Shown here one piece after another: positions 33,531-43,745 of a DNA stretch of 64,000 nucleotides. Source of the stretch: Gymnothorax reevesii (lineage: Eukaryota; Chordata; Actinopteri; Anguilliformes; Muraenidae); contig CM056588.1 of the NCBI GenBank assembly GCA_029721435.1, positions 38,643,430-38,707,429 of the forward strand, written 5' to 3'. Below the pieces are notes generated by a model. That model saw nothing but the letters and a program-made list of their open reading frames with translations, had not been told where the DNA came from and did no database searches. The position numbers and the translations under genes were made by a program. Every line of letters begins with the position of its first letter. Position 1 is the stretch's first letter.

Positions 33531-35057
33531 ATCCAGTATAGTCAAAACACAGCCCCACACACAACTAACGGGGAGGATCATGTTTTATTTATTTGATTGT
33601 TTGTTTTTTTCCGCAGGAGTAAAAACAGTAGCAACCATGAACCCTTTGAAGAGAAGAGAAGGGGGGGGCCTTGCTGTTAGGGATTGTTACATCAGCACTT
33701 TAATCTTCCATTAATATCACTGTAATCACATACTGTTGAGATCTTACTCCTGAAAGGGTTACGCAGGGGCCCGATTAGATTTGCAAAAACTCAAGACAGT
33801 TCGAGAAATATGGCCCCTTCAGCAGCTGTGACAGGAAATGGAAATCCTGCTGGTTTTGAGAGAGGAGTCGGAATTTAGATGGTCCGATTGGATGTGGACG
33901 CACGCTGTCAGAGGAGCGTCCATTTTGGCCTTTTCCAAGGTTTCGTCCCTGTTTGCTCCAGTGATGGGGACAGTGTCTCAGAGACACAGAGCACACTCCC
34001 TTGTGGGGGGTTTCCTGGCCACATGGGGTGTCCCATCCCAAACACCCAAGACAGAAGAGAGAACTCTGGGTTACACACACACAAACAAACATGTGCAAAC
34101 ACAGGTGCGCACACATACTCATGGGCATAGTTTTGATTCCAAAGATGGACACATTTCTGGCACACAAATTCTTAAAAGGGCTTTAGTTCTGAAGTAGAAC
34201 AGAATAACCATGTTTTTTGATTGTAAAATAAAATAAATGTAATGCAAAATACATCAGAGAGTAATGAAATTGATCAAAATATTGGCGTACCCCATAAGGT
34301 GGAAAAAAGCGCAGTAAAACCACACTGGATCGAGGTGGGTGGGGGAATATGGGGTTGACTACTTAATCTCACGTAATTTTTCCACCCATTGCTGAGATTT
34401 AGTAAAAATTTGCAATAACAGTACTCTGATAGCTGCCATCAAAGCAATATGAATATCAAAATATGTATTTATCTTAGAACCCGAGCCCATGGGCTTTGAA
34501 AGCCACATTATGTGGGAATTGGAATTTTTTCAAAAGTGCGCCCCCTCAGGTTCTCCATGCTAGACCACTGTTGTAAGTCACACGCTTCACCTCCAAACCC
34601 CCCAGGAAAACAGTAAATGCCGGAGTAATAAGTGTTGAAGCTTGCTAGTTAGGGCAAAAACCACATCACATCGCTTAACTATGATGATTATTTTCAAAAA
34701 ATTTTCTTAACAAACGTTAGCTAGCTAGCTAGATGGCTATATAATCTCAACAATAATGTAATTTGCAATTGTATACGGAACAACATAAGGCAGCTAATGA
34801 CAACGTCTCTTGCCAAAGGGCTTGCTGGCTGTGTTCAGCTATCAAGAAGCTCTTAGAGGTTGTGTGGGCGTGATCGCATTGAAAGCAACCAATCATAAGA
34901 GGGCTAGTGCCTCCTCCTACTGGAGTGTATGCCCTCCCGAGAAGCTTACTGCCTGCAAAATCGGCTTTAACTTGTTTTCAGCCAGTCAGAGTTGTCAAAA
35001 CTTCTCCCCTACCTGTCTTGTTTGGGAGTCACACATTCGAGCGCCAGTGCAGGTTAA
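33531..35057. other. No gene seen; older repeat text in the second half
   Basis: (G)n at 33660-33667, a CA-rich tract at 34072-34117 and (GCTA)n at 34718-34731. Sequence from about 34860 to 35057 resumes in style after the MITE that follows, suggesting an older repeat into which the MITE inserted. Confidence 0.4.
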
Positions 35058-35069
35058 ACTTTTAGCAAT

Positions 35070-35798
35070 TAGTGGTTCTCAAACTCGATCCTGGCGCCTC
35101 ATTGTGTGTGCTGGTTTTTGTTCCAACCATAATTGCAATCTAAGAATTTTAAAAAGCTGTTGATTTGTCTTAATTAAGCGCATTTATGTTTACAGCAGTT
35201 CTTCATCCTCTTCATCCACATTTGACAGATCTATACAGGCCATGAAGAATAAAAATTCCATATCTAAGTTGAGATATATTAAAAACTAATACAAATAACT
35301 GCTGAGGGAAACAATTCAACCAAACATTTAATCAATGTGAACAATTGGTTAATCAACAAACAATAGGTTCTCATCGGTGAAGCTGTTGACACAAACATTC
35401 ATTATTTACTGGCAAACAATAGAGTCGCACCAGTTTTGTGTCATGTTTATTAAATTCAGGCAAATTATTTTGCGAGGACTCAAAACATGACTGCGAGCAA
35501 CCTAATTCGGAGGTTACTGATTTGATCAGTCTAATTTGATCTGTTTACTAATGTTTTCACCTGAAAATCCTCACATCATAGAAAATAAGCACAATATGTT
35601 CAAGAGTTTTTATTCTTCATGGCACAAGGGGTATGTCCATCAAAACAGGGGTTAAGATGGTAAATAACTGCTCTTAACATGGAATGCAGCCAATTAAGAC
35701 AAATAAACAAATAAGATAAAACCTTATGATTACAATTGTAGTTGGAACAAAAACCAACATACTCATTGGGGTGCCAGGACCGAGTTTGAAAACCACTG
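35070..35798. mobile_element. hAT-type element, ~0.73 kb, non-coding
   Basis: The left end AGTGGTTCTCAAACTCGATC and the right end, reversed, AGTGGTTTTCAAACTCGGTC, are near-identical. Pairing continues (GCTGGTTTTTGTTCCAACCA against GTTGGTTTTTGTTCCAACTA; ATGAAGAATAAAAATTCC against TTTTTATTCTTCATGG). The consensus first base C reads T on the left. Direct flanks do not match at this edge. CAGGTTAA at 35050-35057 and GAGGTCAA at 35799-35806 match at 6 of 8, which would put the left edge at 35058 with 12 extra bases. Confidence 0.8.
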
Positions 35799-35806
35799 GA
35801 GGTCAA

Positions 35807-37326
35807 CATGCTGATTTACCCCGGTAAGAAATAAACCTCAAGACACCTCGAAAATATCAAATCCTGCTTCGTAGCGCAGTCCCAGGTCGGATCTGAACAG
35901 AGACGTGCAGTCAGGGAGGGCAGTGACTTCTTTTTATTGGTAGATTTTGTCATCATGTTTCCAAGTACTATGGCTGATTGACACGCAGTCAATTTTTACT
36001 TTTTTTCTTTACCGAACAATTAAGAACTAGCATAGGCTTTATGTAGCCAGTAACGAAGAGGTGATAGTGACAAAAAAAAAAAAAACATCTACGTCTACGC
36101 TTTGATTTGAGACTGCAAGTATGAAAATCTTAATAATTAGAAAAAACCTCAACTCCCTCAGTAATTCCGTGTTCCGTTTTGACCTTTTGTTCATCTGTTT
36201 ATGAAAGAAGATTGGAAATAAACTCCCCATTTTTTAAATAGCATTTAAAAGTATGTGTTTACGGGGGGAAACATAATCATAAACATACTGACCACACATT
36301 GAACGCTGCATAAGGAAGGTTTAAATATTTGTTAATGGCATCGCCTGAAAGCAAAAATATAAGCAAATTTTCTGTCTCATGAGCATTTTAAATTCGGTGC
36401 ACTGAGCAATAATGTCGTGGATGAAATTGGCACGCCATTTCTGCCGTTTAGTCGTGCAAATTAGTTAATCAATCCTCAGATTGCTAATCAAGCAAAGTAA
36501 TGGTGAGTTATCGTTTGTTTAACGGTGAGGATTCTGCCTCCCCTAAGTGACCGCTGGCGGCACCACCTGGATCTGAATAGTCATGACCGGGGATGAAACA
36601 ATATTGACTGATTTAATCGGTATTTGTTTGCCAAGCAGCTCACTTTAATAATCAATCGTCCAACTCAACTACTTTGTTTAAGGTAGTTCCTAATACTGTT
36701 TCTCTATGTAGCTAGCTATAAAAGAGGAAAACAAGCAGTTCCCTGTAAAGTATACATTCGTAAATTGGGTTTAATGTGTCTTGCAGTTTTTTCTTCATAT
36801 AAAATCTTATGTATCCGTCTTCGGTGATTAGAGGGTTTATACATTGCGATTAGCCTGCCTTTTTTTCTTACATGATGGCAAAGCCTGTCTGTTTGAATGA
36901 AAGGCGGGATTTGGAGAGAAGAAGGGAGGGAGAGTTGAACAGGATTGGCCACTGGCAGCGGGTATTATTTCTCTGAGGTCTTAGTGCATGCAGAGCTTTT
37001 TTCCTTTCTTTTCTTTTTTTTTACATTAGTTTTAGGACTGAGAAAAGTGGGGGGGGGTCCAATGCTGCTTTTTCAAAAAGTGCAGGGGACATGTTCCCCG
37101 TGTCCACCCCTTAAACTACGCCCCTGCACATACTAATGCACTAACATGTAAACTCTCTAACATGTATGCCCACCCGTATCACAAAGCCAAGGACACACAC
37201 AATGCACAATCTACATACGCAGAGATACATACACAAGTACAAACATATACAAAATCATGCTAAGACACATGCATCCTTGCTCACATACACACACACACTA
37301 CCCATACAATTACACGTGCACACACT

Positions 37327-37330
<4 letters not shown>
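35807..37330. other. No gene; probable end of a degraded DNA transposon
   Basis: Mostly unassigned AT-rich text. Near 37060-37130, GTGCAGGGGACATGTTCCCC and TTAAACTACGCCCCTGCAC resemble the end of a fish element with CAGGGGCGTAG termini, read on the minus strand. The partner end was not found. Confidence 0.35.

Positions 37331-37366
<36 letters not shown>
37331..37366. repeat. (CA)n microsatellite
   Basis: 18 uninterrupted CA units. CA-rich text also precedes it from 37190. Confidence 0.95.
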
Positions 37367-37368
<2 letters not shown>

Positions 37369-37382
37369 CATATACATTATAT

Positions 37383-37790
37383 GTGCATGCTTCATATAAA
37401 TTAACTGACTACTTCCCTTGTACATCTGGGACGAGGCAAGGTTGTTTGGTGAGCCCCACATTATTTGTTTTATTTCTAAATGAATACATTTCCTTGTTGA
37501 AAGACTCGCAATGTAATGGAATACAGATAGACAACAGTATTGATCTTATGTCACTTATGTATGCAGATGATATGGCTAACCTAGCAGACACTGTTAGACG
37601 GTTACAAAACCAAATTTATGTACTACAGTCTTTTTGTAAACAATATGGAATGAATGTGAACTTAGATAAAACAAAAATTATGGTTTTTAGAAGAGGTGGA
37701 AGTGTTTCTAAAATTGAGAAATGGTTTTTGACGGGTAATGAAATTGAAATAGTCAACAAGTATAAGTATCTAGGAATTTGGTTCAGCTAA
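37383..37790 (+). pseudogene. Non-LTR retrotransposon reverse transcriptase, fragment
   Basis: 136 codons open without interruption. SGTRQGCLVSPTLFVLFLNE is reverse-transcriptase motif 4-like. LMSLMYADDMANLADT contains the catalytic YADD box. MNVNLDKTKIMVFRRGG and NKYKYLGIWFS are the following thumb-side segments. In a full LINE this domain copies element RNA into DNA at the insertion site. Only the palm's second half is left: no endonuclease, no N-terminal palm, and the stop after GIWFS truncates the C-terminus. The layout resembles fish I/Nimb-like LINEs, but the clade is not certain. It sits directly after a (CA)n tract. Confidence 0.82.
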
Positions 37791-39397
37791 AATTGCTGCT
37801 ACACAGTCATTATTTCTATGCTTGTAATCATTCGCTGTCCCATGACAGCCAAGTTATCTGTCTCAGCCATCAACAGCACCTACTGGTGGGGAAAACATGG
37901 ACATGCACTGTAACAGCACAGGCCCACGAGCCTATAATTAAACACTGCTATTCAAGAACTACTACCCATCATGCCAACCATCTGATCAGAGAGCTGGCCT
38001 CTGATAAACTGTTTCAGAGCTTTAGAGGTGAATGCGTGCGAGAGTGTGAATGTAACTGAAGGGGAGCTCAGAGCACATGTATTTGTGTCTGCGTGACTTT
38101 GAGTGTGTGCGTGTCTGCTTGCATGTGTGTTTGTGCATGCATACCTATACATCACAGAAAGTTGTGACAGTGCATGCTGAGAAACAAAGCAGGGAACAGC
38201 ATCTTTCTCCAGCTGCAGACCTGGCCTGGCCTTTGCTTGGCAGGGGAATCTTCGGAAATGAATTAGTAGCAATTCCTCCACTTTGTCTGAAGGGAGATAT
38301 TTAAGGAATGAGGCCCTTAAGCAGCTGTTTGCTGAAACACCCGTGGGCTACTGCAGCAGTCTAATCCACAGCAGGGCTCACTCAGTCCCAGCACTCCTCA
38401 GGCGCCTCACATTATAATCACCTGCCATTATTACCTGCTTTACTGCCAAATTCACACAGGAGAATGCTCTGCGTCCCTAACCAAGCAGCAAATTACCCCC
38501 ACCCACAGCTCCATCAGTCTATTCAAGCATTAAAAATCTAAAGGTCAAAAATAATCACTTTTTTCATTTTTTTCCCTTTACTTCATAAACAATGGCAATC
38601 TGCATAAGCAAGCTCCAATTGTAAAATTTATATGATAACAGACTCTCCATAGGCCTGCCTATCCCAAAGACGCCTTCAATAATGCAAGCTGTGGAATATA
38701 TAATATTATTAAATATCTAATGTCCTTTATTAAATTTCCATTATATGTGGCAGGAGTCATGTGGCTTTGCACAGTAGGATGAGGAAACATACATAATGCT
38801 CATAGGTTCGAGGAAAACTAGAGACCAAGTCACGGAGTTCACTCACTGAGTGAAAGGCTTTTTAGTGCAGGAAGTACACTTTTCTGTGCTCCCATTTTGC
38901 AAAATTTAGAGCCAGAGTCTGCGCTGTAGAGCCGCAATACATCTGACTGTAAATTGACACATAGCGAGACGATACAATGAATAAAAACACACTGACAAGT
39001 ACTGTACAATTTCCTGTGGGAAAATTACTTCACTTCAGATTTTTACATTGAACTTACCATAGACTTGAATAGATCACAGGAACTCAATAATCTGAAGCTA
39101 ACCTCACTAGTGCTAGTGACCACCATTTCATAAAACCACCAGAAACTGAGCCTGAAAAACAAACCTTCATTATAGTGGCTTGGTAAGATTCAGAACATCT
39201 ATTTGTGCTGGAACATCTGCTCTTCTGGTTGTTACGCACAGCTCCAGTCCTTTATAAGCTTCTCCAACTGGTAGGCCATGTCTGAGCGAGGAGCCCCCTC
39301 TCTGCACAGAGGAATCGACTCGGATTCTGCGCCAAGTGCTCACCTCATCAACCATCATAGGAGATGACTCAGAGCTCTTATCTTTGCAACGGGTGGC
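37791..39397. other. No gene seen
   Basis: Unique-looking. Bases 38330-38480 are of higher complexity and moderate GC. The minus-strand frame at 39170-39439 (89 codons) lacks any domain I recognise and abuts a transposon remnant. Confidence 0.4.
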
Positions 39398-39629
39398 TAC
39401 TAAAAATATCAAATGAAGGGGTGCCAATAATTGCAGCACGCATATTTTTGAGAAAACTATTTGCTTTGTGATAGGGAGTTAATGTTTCTTCTAACTTGCG
39501 TCAACGAAAGCTGTGAGTCTTGTGAGTATTTTGATCAAAGATCATGGGGCAAAATACTAAAGATATTTTTTCACACCTCGTTTGGCTCATTTTTAATAAA
39601 GGATGCCAATAATTCTTGAAGGTGCCATA
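39398..39629. mobile_element. Tc1/mariner-like terminal fragment
   Basis: GGGGTGCCAATAATTGCAGC (39418) and GGATGCCAATAATTCTTGAA (39601) are the inner and outer copies of a terminal repeat like that of the 21.3-kb element (GGGGTGCCAATAATTATGGA). Between them ATTTTGATCAAAGATCATGG and TTTTTCACACCTCG are typical of this lineage's 3' end. No transposase is left. Confidence 0.65.
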
Positions 39630-40234
39630 TTTTATTGTTTATCTGTATGTTAGAAGGAAAAGCACAAATCCTTTCTGTCAGGCAGCAACAAGGGGAAATA
39701 GATCAAGGCTCAGGGCAGCGCCGCAGCTGCTGGCAGGGGTTTGTGGGAAACCCACAAGGTTCAATTCACTCTTTAACAACAGCCTGTAATCCGTGAGGAA
39801 AATTCATTTAATTTCTTTCAGCACGCGGTTATAAAATGGCAGCCGTGTGATCCCAGAATTACCAGAGCAGATTAATTGGTGTCTTATCTTCAGTGAGCAG
39901 CAGGTCAGTGATCTCAGTGCGCCCTAATGAACATTATCTAAATCATTGCCTTCCTCTTTTGGCTGTGACCTATCTGAGCCTCAGAATCAGATGGGCACAC
40001 AGCCGGTGCCAGCAGATCCTGATGCGAAAAGGAAAACAAAATAAAACAACATTTCGGAGTCAGAGGCGTGTGCTATAACAAACCTTCAAGACTGATTTCT
40101 ACAGCTGATATTAGCAGCATGGACACAATGCTAACAGCAGGGTCAATGTTACAATTCTGCATGAAGCTAACTGCAGTTCACAGAGAAGACAATAAGGGAG
40201 GGTAGCCAATCATGTCATAGTCTTAGAAACACTC
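39630..40234. other. No gene; unique block, possible non-coding conservation
   Basis: Bases 39660-40060 are repeat-free and include GCAGATTAATTGGTGTCTTA and CACGCGGTTATAAAATGGCA. No exon is apparent. Confidence 0.35.
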
Positions 40235-41125
40235 CACTGTGAGAAAGCACTTGCCGTCTTCCCATTTCTTTTATTTTTAGAAAAAATGGAACAGGACCCA
40301 TGTCATCCACAAAGTTCTACTTCTGACTCGTCAGTCCACAAAATACCATCGCAAAAGTCCTGGGGCTCATCAAGATGTTTTTGGCAAATTTAAAAAAAGA
40401 CGTTATTTGTGCTTTCTTTGGTCAGGGGAGGTTTTTGCCCAGCAGCTTTCCCGTGGATGTCATTTTTTTTTCCTGGTCTTTTTCTTATTGTGAAATCATG
40501 AACACTGACTATAACTGAGGCAAGTAAGGACTGGGTGCTTTTTTGACCTCTAAGAAGAGTTGTTGATACGCTCTTGGAGGAATTTTGATGTCCGGCCTCT
40601 CCAGGGAAGGTTAACCACTATTCCCTGCTTTCTCCATTTGTAGATAACGATTCTCACCACTGTGTGCTGGAGTCCCAGAGCCTATTTTTTAACTCTGAAA
40701 TCTGAGCGATGTTAATAACTTCGTCTCTCATCTGTTCTTGAATTTCTTTAGATTTTGGCATTATGTGGTACTTTTTATGTACTTCACATCGCCAGTCAGA
40801 TTCTATTTAAGTGATGTTTAGACTTGACATGGCTGGCTGTATTCACGCTTTGGCGCATCTCGTGTAATTGAACCCAATTATCAACTAATACTTATGATTA
40901 GTTGATTTAGTCACAAAGGGGGCAATTACTTTTTACACACTGGGCCAGGTAAGGTTGGACAGTTTTTTTTTCCTTCATGAAGTGAAATCATCATTTAAAA
41001 ACAGCATCTTGTGTTTCCTTGTGTTACCTTTATCTGATATTAAAATTAGTTTTATGATCTGAAACATTTAACTGTGACAAATATGCAAAAATAGAAGAAT
41101 CCAAGAAGGGGCAAATACATCTTTT
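40235..41125 (-). mobile_element. Tc1-like transposon, truncated and degraded
   Basis: The right end, GGGGCAAATACATCTTTTAC with GGGGGCAATTACTTTTTACA as the inner repeat, marks the 5' side of a minus-strand transposase. The start MPKSKEIQEQMRDEVINIAQ is readable from the ATG at about 40763, followed by a GEAGHQNSSKSVSTTL segment and, nearer the left, FCGLTSQK where the family has a W-x-D-E box. Stops and frameshifts abound. The left half of the element is missing. Confidence 0.7.
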
Positions 41126-41821
41126 ACAGCACAGAACTTTCTCTATCTGTGGTGTCCTGCATCAATATAAATACTTTTTTGTCAAGTATTTAACTTTTTG
41201 TTTTATCTAAATTGAATTTTAAGCATTATCTCAAGATTGAATTTGATGACATTTTTGTTCATATAGTTCATTTTCTTCTCAAGTAGGACAGCACAGCATC
41301 AATACCCACCATTGTAGTAATTTTGGTGAAAAATGGTAGCCGCGGGAGGTGCTTTTTGGCAGGTGTACTGGCAGAGGGTTAGTTCTCAGTGGCCATCTCT
41401 TTCATGTCATGTGTTTGATTGGGGACGGGAGCTGAAATTGCTTTCATCAGGTTGCCCAATGTTTACTGGCAGGCCGGAGGGCAGGATGATAATTAGCGAT
41501 GACCAGAGGAGCCGGGCAATGCTGTGTCTCCTGCAGTGGAAAAGCCCCTAAATGTGTCTGAATTAAGGACACTGTAGGTCTGCTGGTGTTGGCACGACGG
41601 CCACTGACTCATCCAGAATGATGAAAATAATTGTCACTTCTCAAAAGAGGGTGCAGAAGAGCAAGTCCGGTAACATGGCTCGAGTTTTTCAATTTGTCAA
41701 TTTGAAGTGAAAGTCTGTGTGAAATGAGCAAAGCAGGAACCAAAGCTACTCTCCTCTCTCAGAGGGGAAGAGCTCGAGAGCACGATAGTCTCCATGCCAA
41801 CTGCAAGACTGTTCTTTTGAA
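41126..41821. other. No gene; possible conserved block
   Basis: Bases 41320-41560 (GGCAGGTGTACTGGCAGAGG to the region of AATTAGCGATGACCAG) are repeat-free and of mixed composition. No exon with splice sites identified. Confidence 0.35.
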
Positions 41822-42072
41822 TTATCCATACATCCATTCATCCATACAACCATACGTCCATTTTATAACTTGTTTATCCCTGGACAGAGTTGGGAGCCCA
41901 ACATACAATGGGTGAAAGGCAGAAACACGCCCTAGACACCCCAGCTAATCGAGTTAGTCCATCGCAGGGTGCACACGTCATTCACTCATACACTCCTACC
42001 AAAGGGAAATTTAGAGTCTCAGTTAGCCAAACATGCATGTCTTTGGACTGGGAGAGGACACCTAGAGGCAGC
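41822..42072 (-). repeat. tRNA-derived SINE, minus strand, head lost
   Basis: CATCCATTCATCCATACAAC, AGTCCATCGCAGGGTGCACA, GGGAAATTTAGAGTCTCAGT and GCATGTCTTTGGACTGGGAG follow the family order. The tRNA-like head is absent. Confidence 0.8.
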
Positions 42073-42625
42073 ATAGCCATTCACCACAGCACTGGACTGT
42101 CCTTCATATCAATTATGAGGAGCTGAGAACAAACTGAAACAAGCGTACATCCGCCGTGTATCATCATTGGACTGAGTCACGGAGTTTAGTTGTAATATGG
42201 TGTCCGATGTTCGTGCCTAAATGTGTGTCTTTGTGTTTGTTTGTGTGTGCTCGTGTTGAGTGCCCGCTGTGTACGTCTGTGCATAAGTACACGTGTGAGA
42301 GCATGTACAGCAGTAGACATGGAGAAGTGTACAAAGGAAATAATTTGTTTGCAGTAGAATGTAGAGCCGCACTTTGTGAGACCATCTGCCGACCCAGAAA
42401 GCTTCTACAATGCATTCACCAATCAGGCAGAGAGACAGCACAGTTCACACCTATGTGTCAAAATATGTTTTTAATAAAAGAAAATTAGTCTGAAGTTAAT
42501 CACAGGAAAAAAAATGTTGATTAATTATAAATATCATCTTTCTCTTTGACAATGCAGAATAATTACAACAGATGTGCAAAGTAGAGTCAGCCGCTTGTAA
42601 CAGCCAATTTATTCAGAGGATGACA
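42073..42625. other. No gene seen
   Basis: Unique-looking; GTGT-rich stretch at 42218-42260. No exon recognised. Confidence 0.4.
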
Positions 42626-43745
42626 TATACTGATAAGCCACAACATTAAAAGCACCTGCCTAATCTCCAGCAAGTCCTCCATGTGCCACAAAAACAGCCC
42701 TGACCCATCAAGACATGGATCCACCAGACTTGCGATGGTGTCCTGTGGTATCTGGCACCAAGACGTTGGCGGCGGGTCCTTTAACTCCTGCGAGTTTCGA
42801 AGCAGGGTCCCCATAGATCGGATCCGTTTTTCCAAAACACGCCTCAGATGCTAAATTGGATTTAGATTTGGGTAAGTTGAAGGCCAAGTCGATTCCCCGT
42901 CATAGTAGTCAAACCATTCCTGAACAGTTTTTGCAGTGCAGCAGGGCATATAATCCTGCTGAAAGAGGCCACTGCCAACAGGAAATGAGGGGGCGTAGTG
43001 TTTAGTTAGGTGGTGCATGTCAAAGTAACATCCACATGGATGCCAGGATCCAAGGTTTCTCACCAGAACATCACCCAAAGCATCACATTGCCTACGCCAG
43101 CTTGCTTTTTCCACAGTGCATCCTAGTGCCATGTCTTCCCCAGGTAGGCAACACATGCCCACACCCGGGCATCCACATGATGTAAAGATCATTGTGATTC
43201 ATCAGACCAGGCCACCTTCTTCTTCCAGTGCTCCAGCACTAACGCTCACATGCCCGTTGTTGGCGCTTTCAGCGGTGGACCGGGGTCAGCATGGGCACCC
43301 TGCCCAACATGCGGCTGTACAGCCCCATAGCCTGCAAACAGTGATGCGCGGCATGTTCTGATGCTTTTCTATCACAGCCAGCAGTGACTTAGTCAGACAT
43401 TTGTGCTACAGTAGCTTTACTCTTCACTCTCCGTGTGCATTAATGAGCCTTGAGCATCCATGACCCGGTCCGTGGTTCACCATACGCCGTAGGTACTAAT
43501 CACTGCAGACAGGAAACATCGCACAAGAGCAGCAGTTTTGGAGATACTCTGACCCAATCCTCTTGCCATCAGAATTCGGTTCTTGTCTAAGTCGCTCAAA
43601 TCCTCATGCTTGCCCATTTTTCCGGCTTCCGACTCATCAACTTCTAGGACTTACCTTTCACTTGCTGAAAATGTCCATCGTTATGAGAGTTTCCTTGTTA
43701 TTCACGTCATCCGTCAGTGGTTTTAATGTGATGAATCATTGTATA
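42626..43745 (-). mobile_element. Tc1-like transposon, degraded copy
   Basis: Ends: TATACTGATAAGCCACAACA on the left; TTAATGTGATGAATCATTGT on the right is its diverged inverse. The minus strand encodes a transposase remnant: SGLFQQDYMPCCTAKTVQEW with the second catalytic Asp, then STYPNLNPI where the final Glu would follow. GAEDMALGC-like text upstream is decayed. Frameshifts and stops throughout. A distinct Tc1 lineage from the copies at 5, 21, 28 and 62 kb. Confidence 0.8.

Noticed and set aside
37331..37366. LINE 5' regulatory tract
   Set aside because: A plain (CA)n microsatellite; adjacency to the reverse-transcriptase fragment is not evidence of function.
39170..39439. 89-codon minus-strand frame
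   Set aside because: Looks protein-like in places but matches no domain I know and overlaps a Tc1 end; a database search would be needed to revive it.
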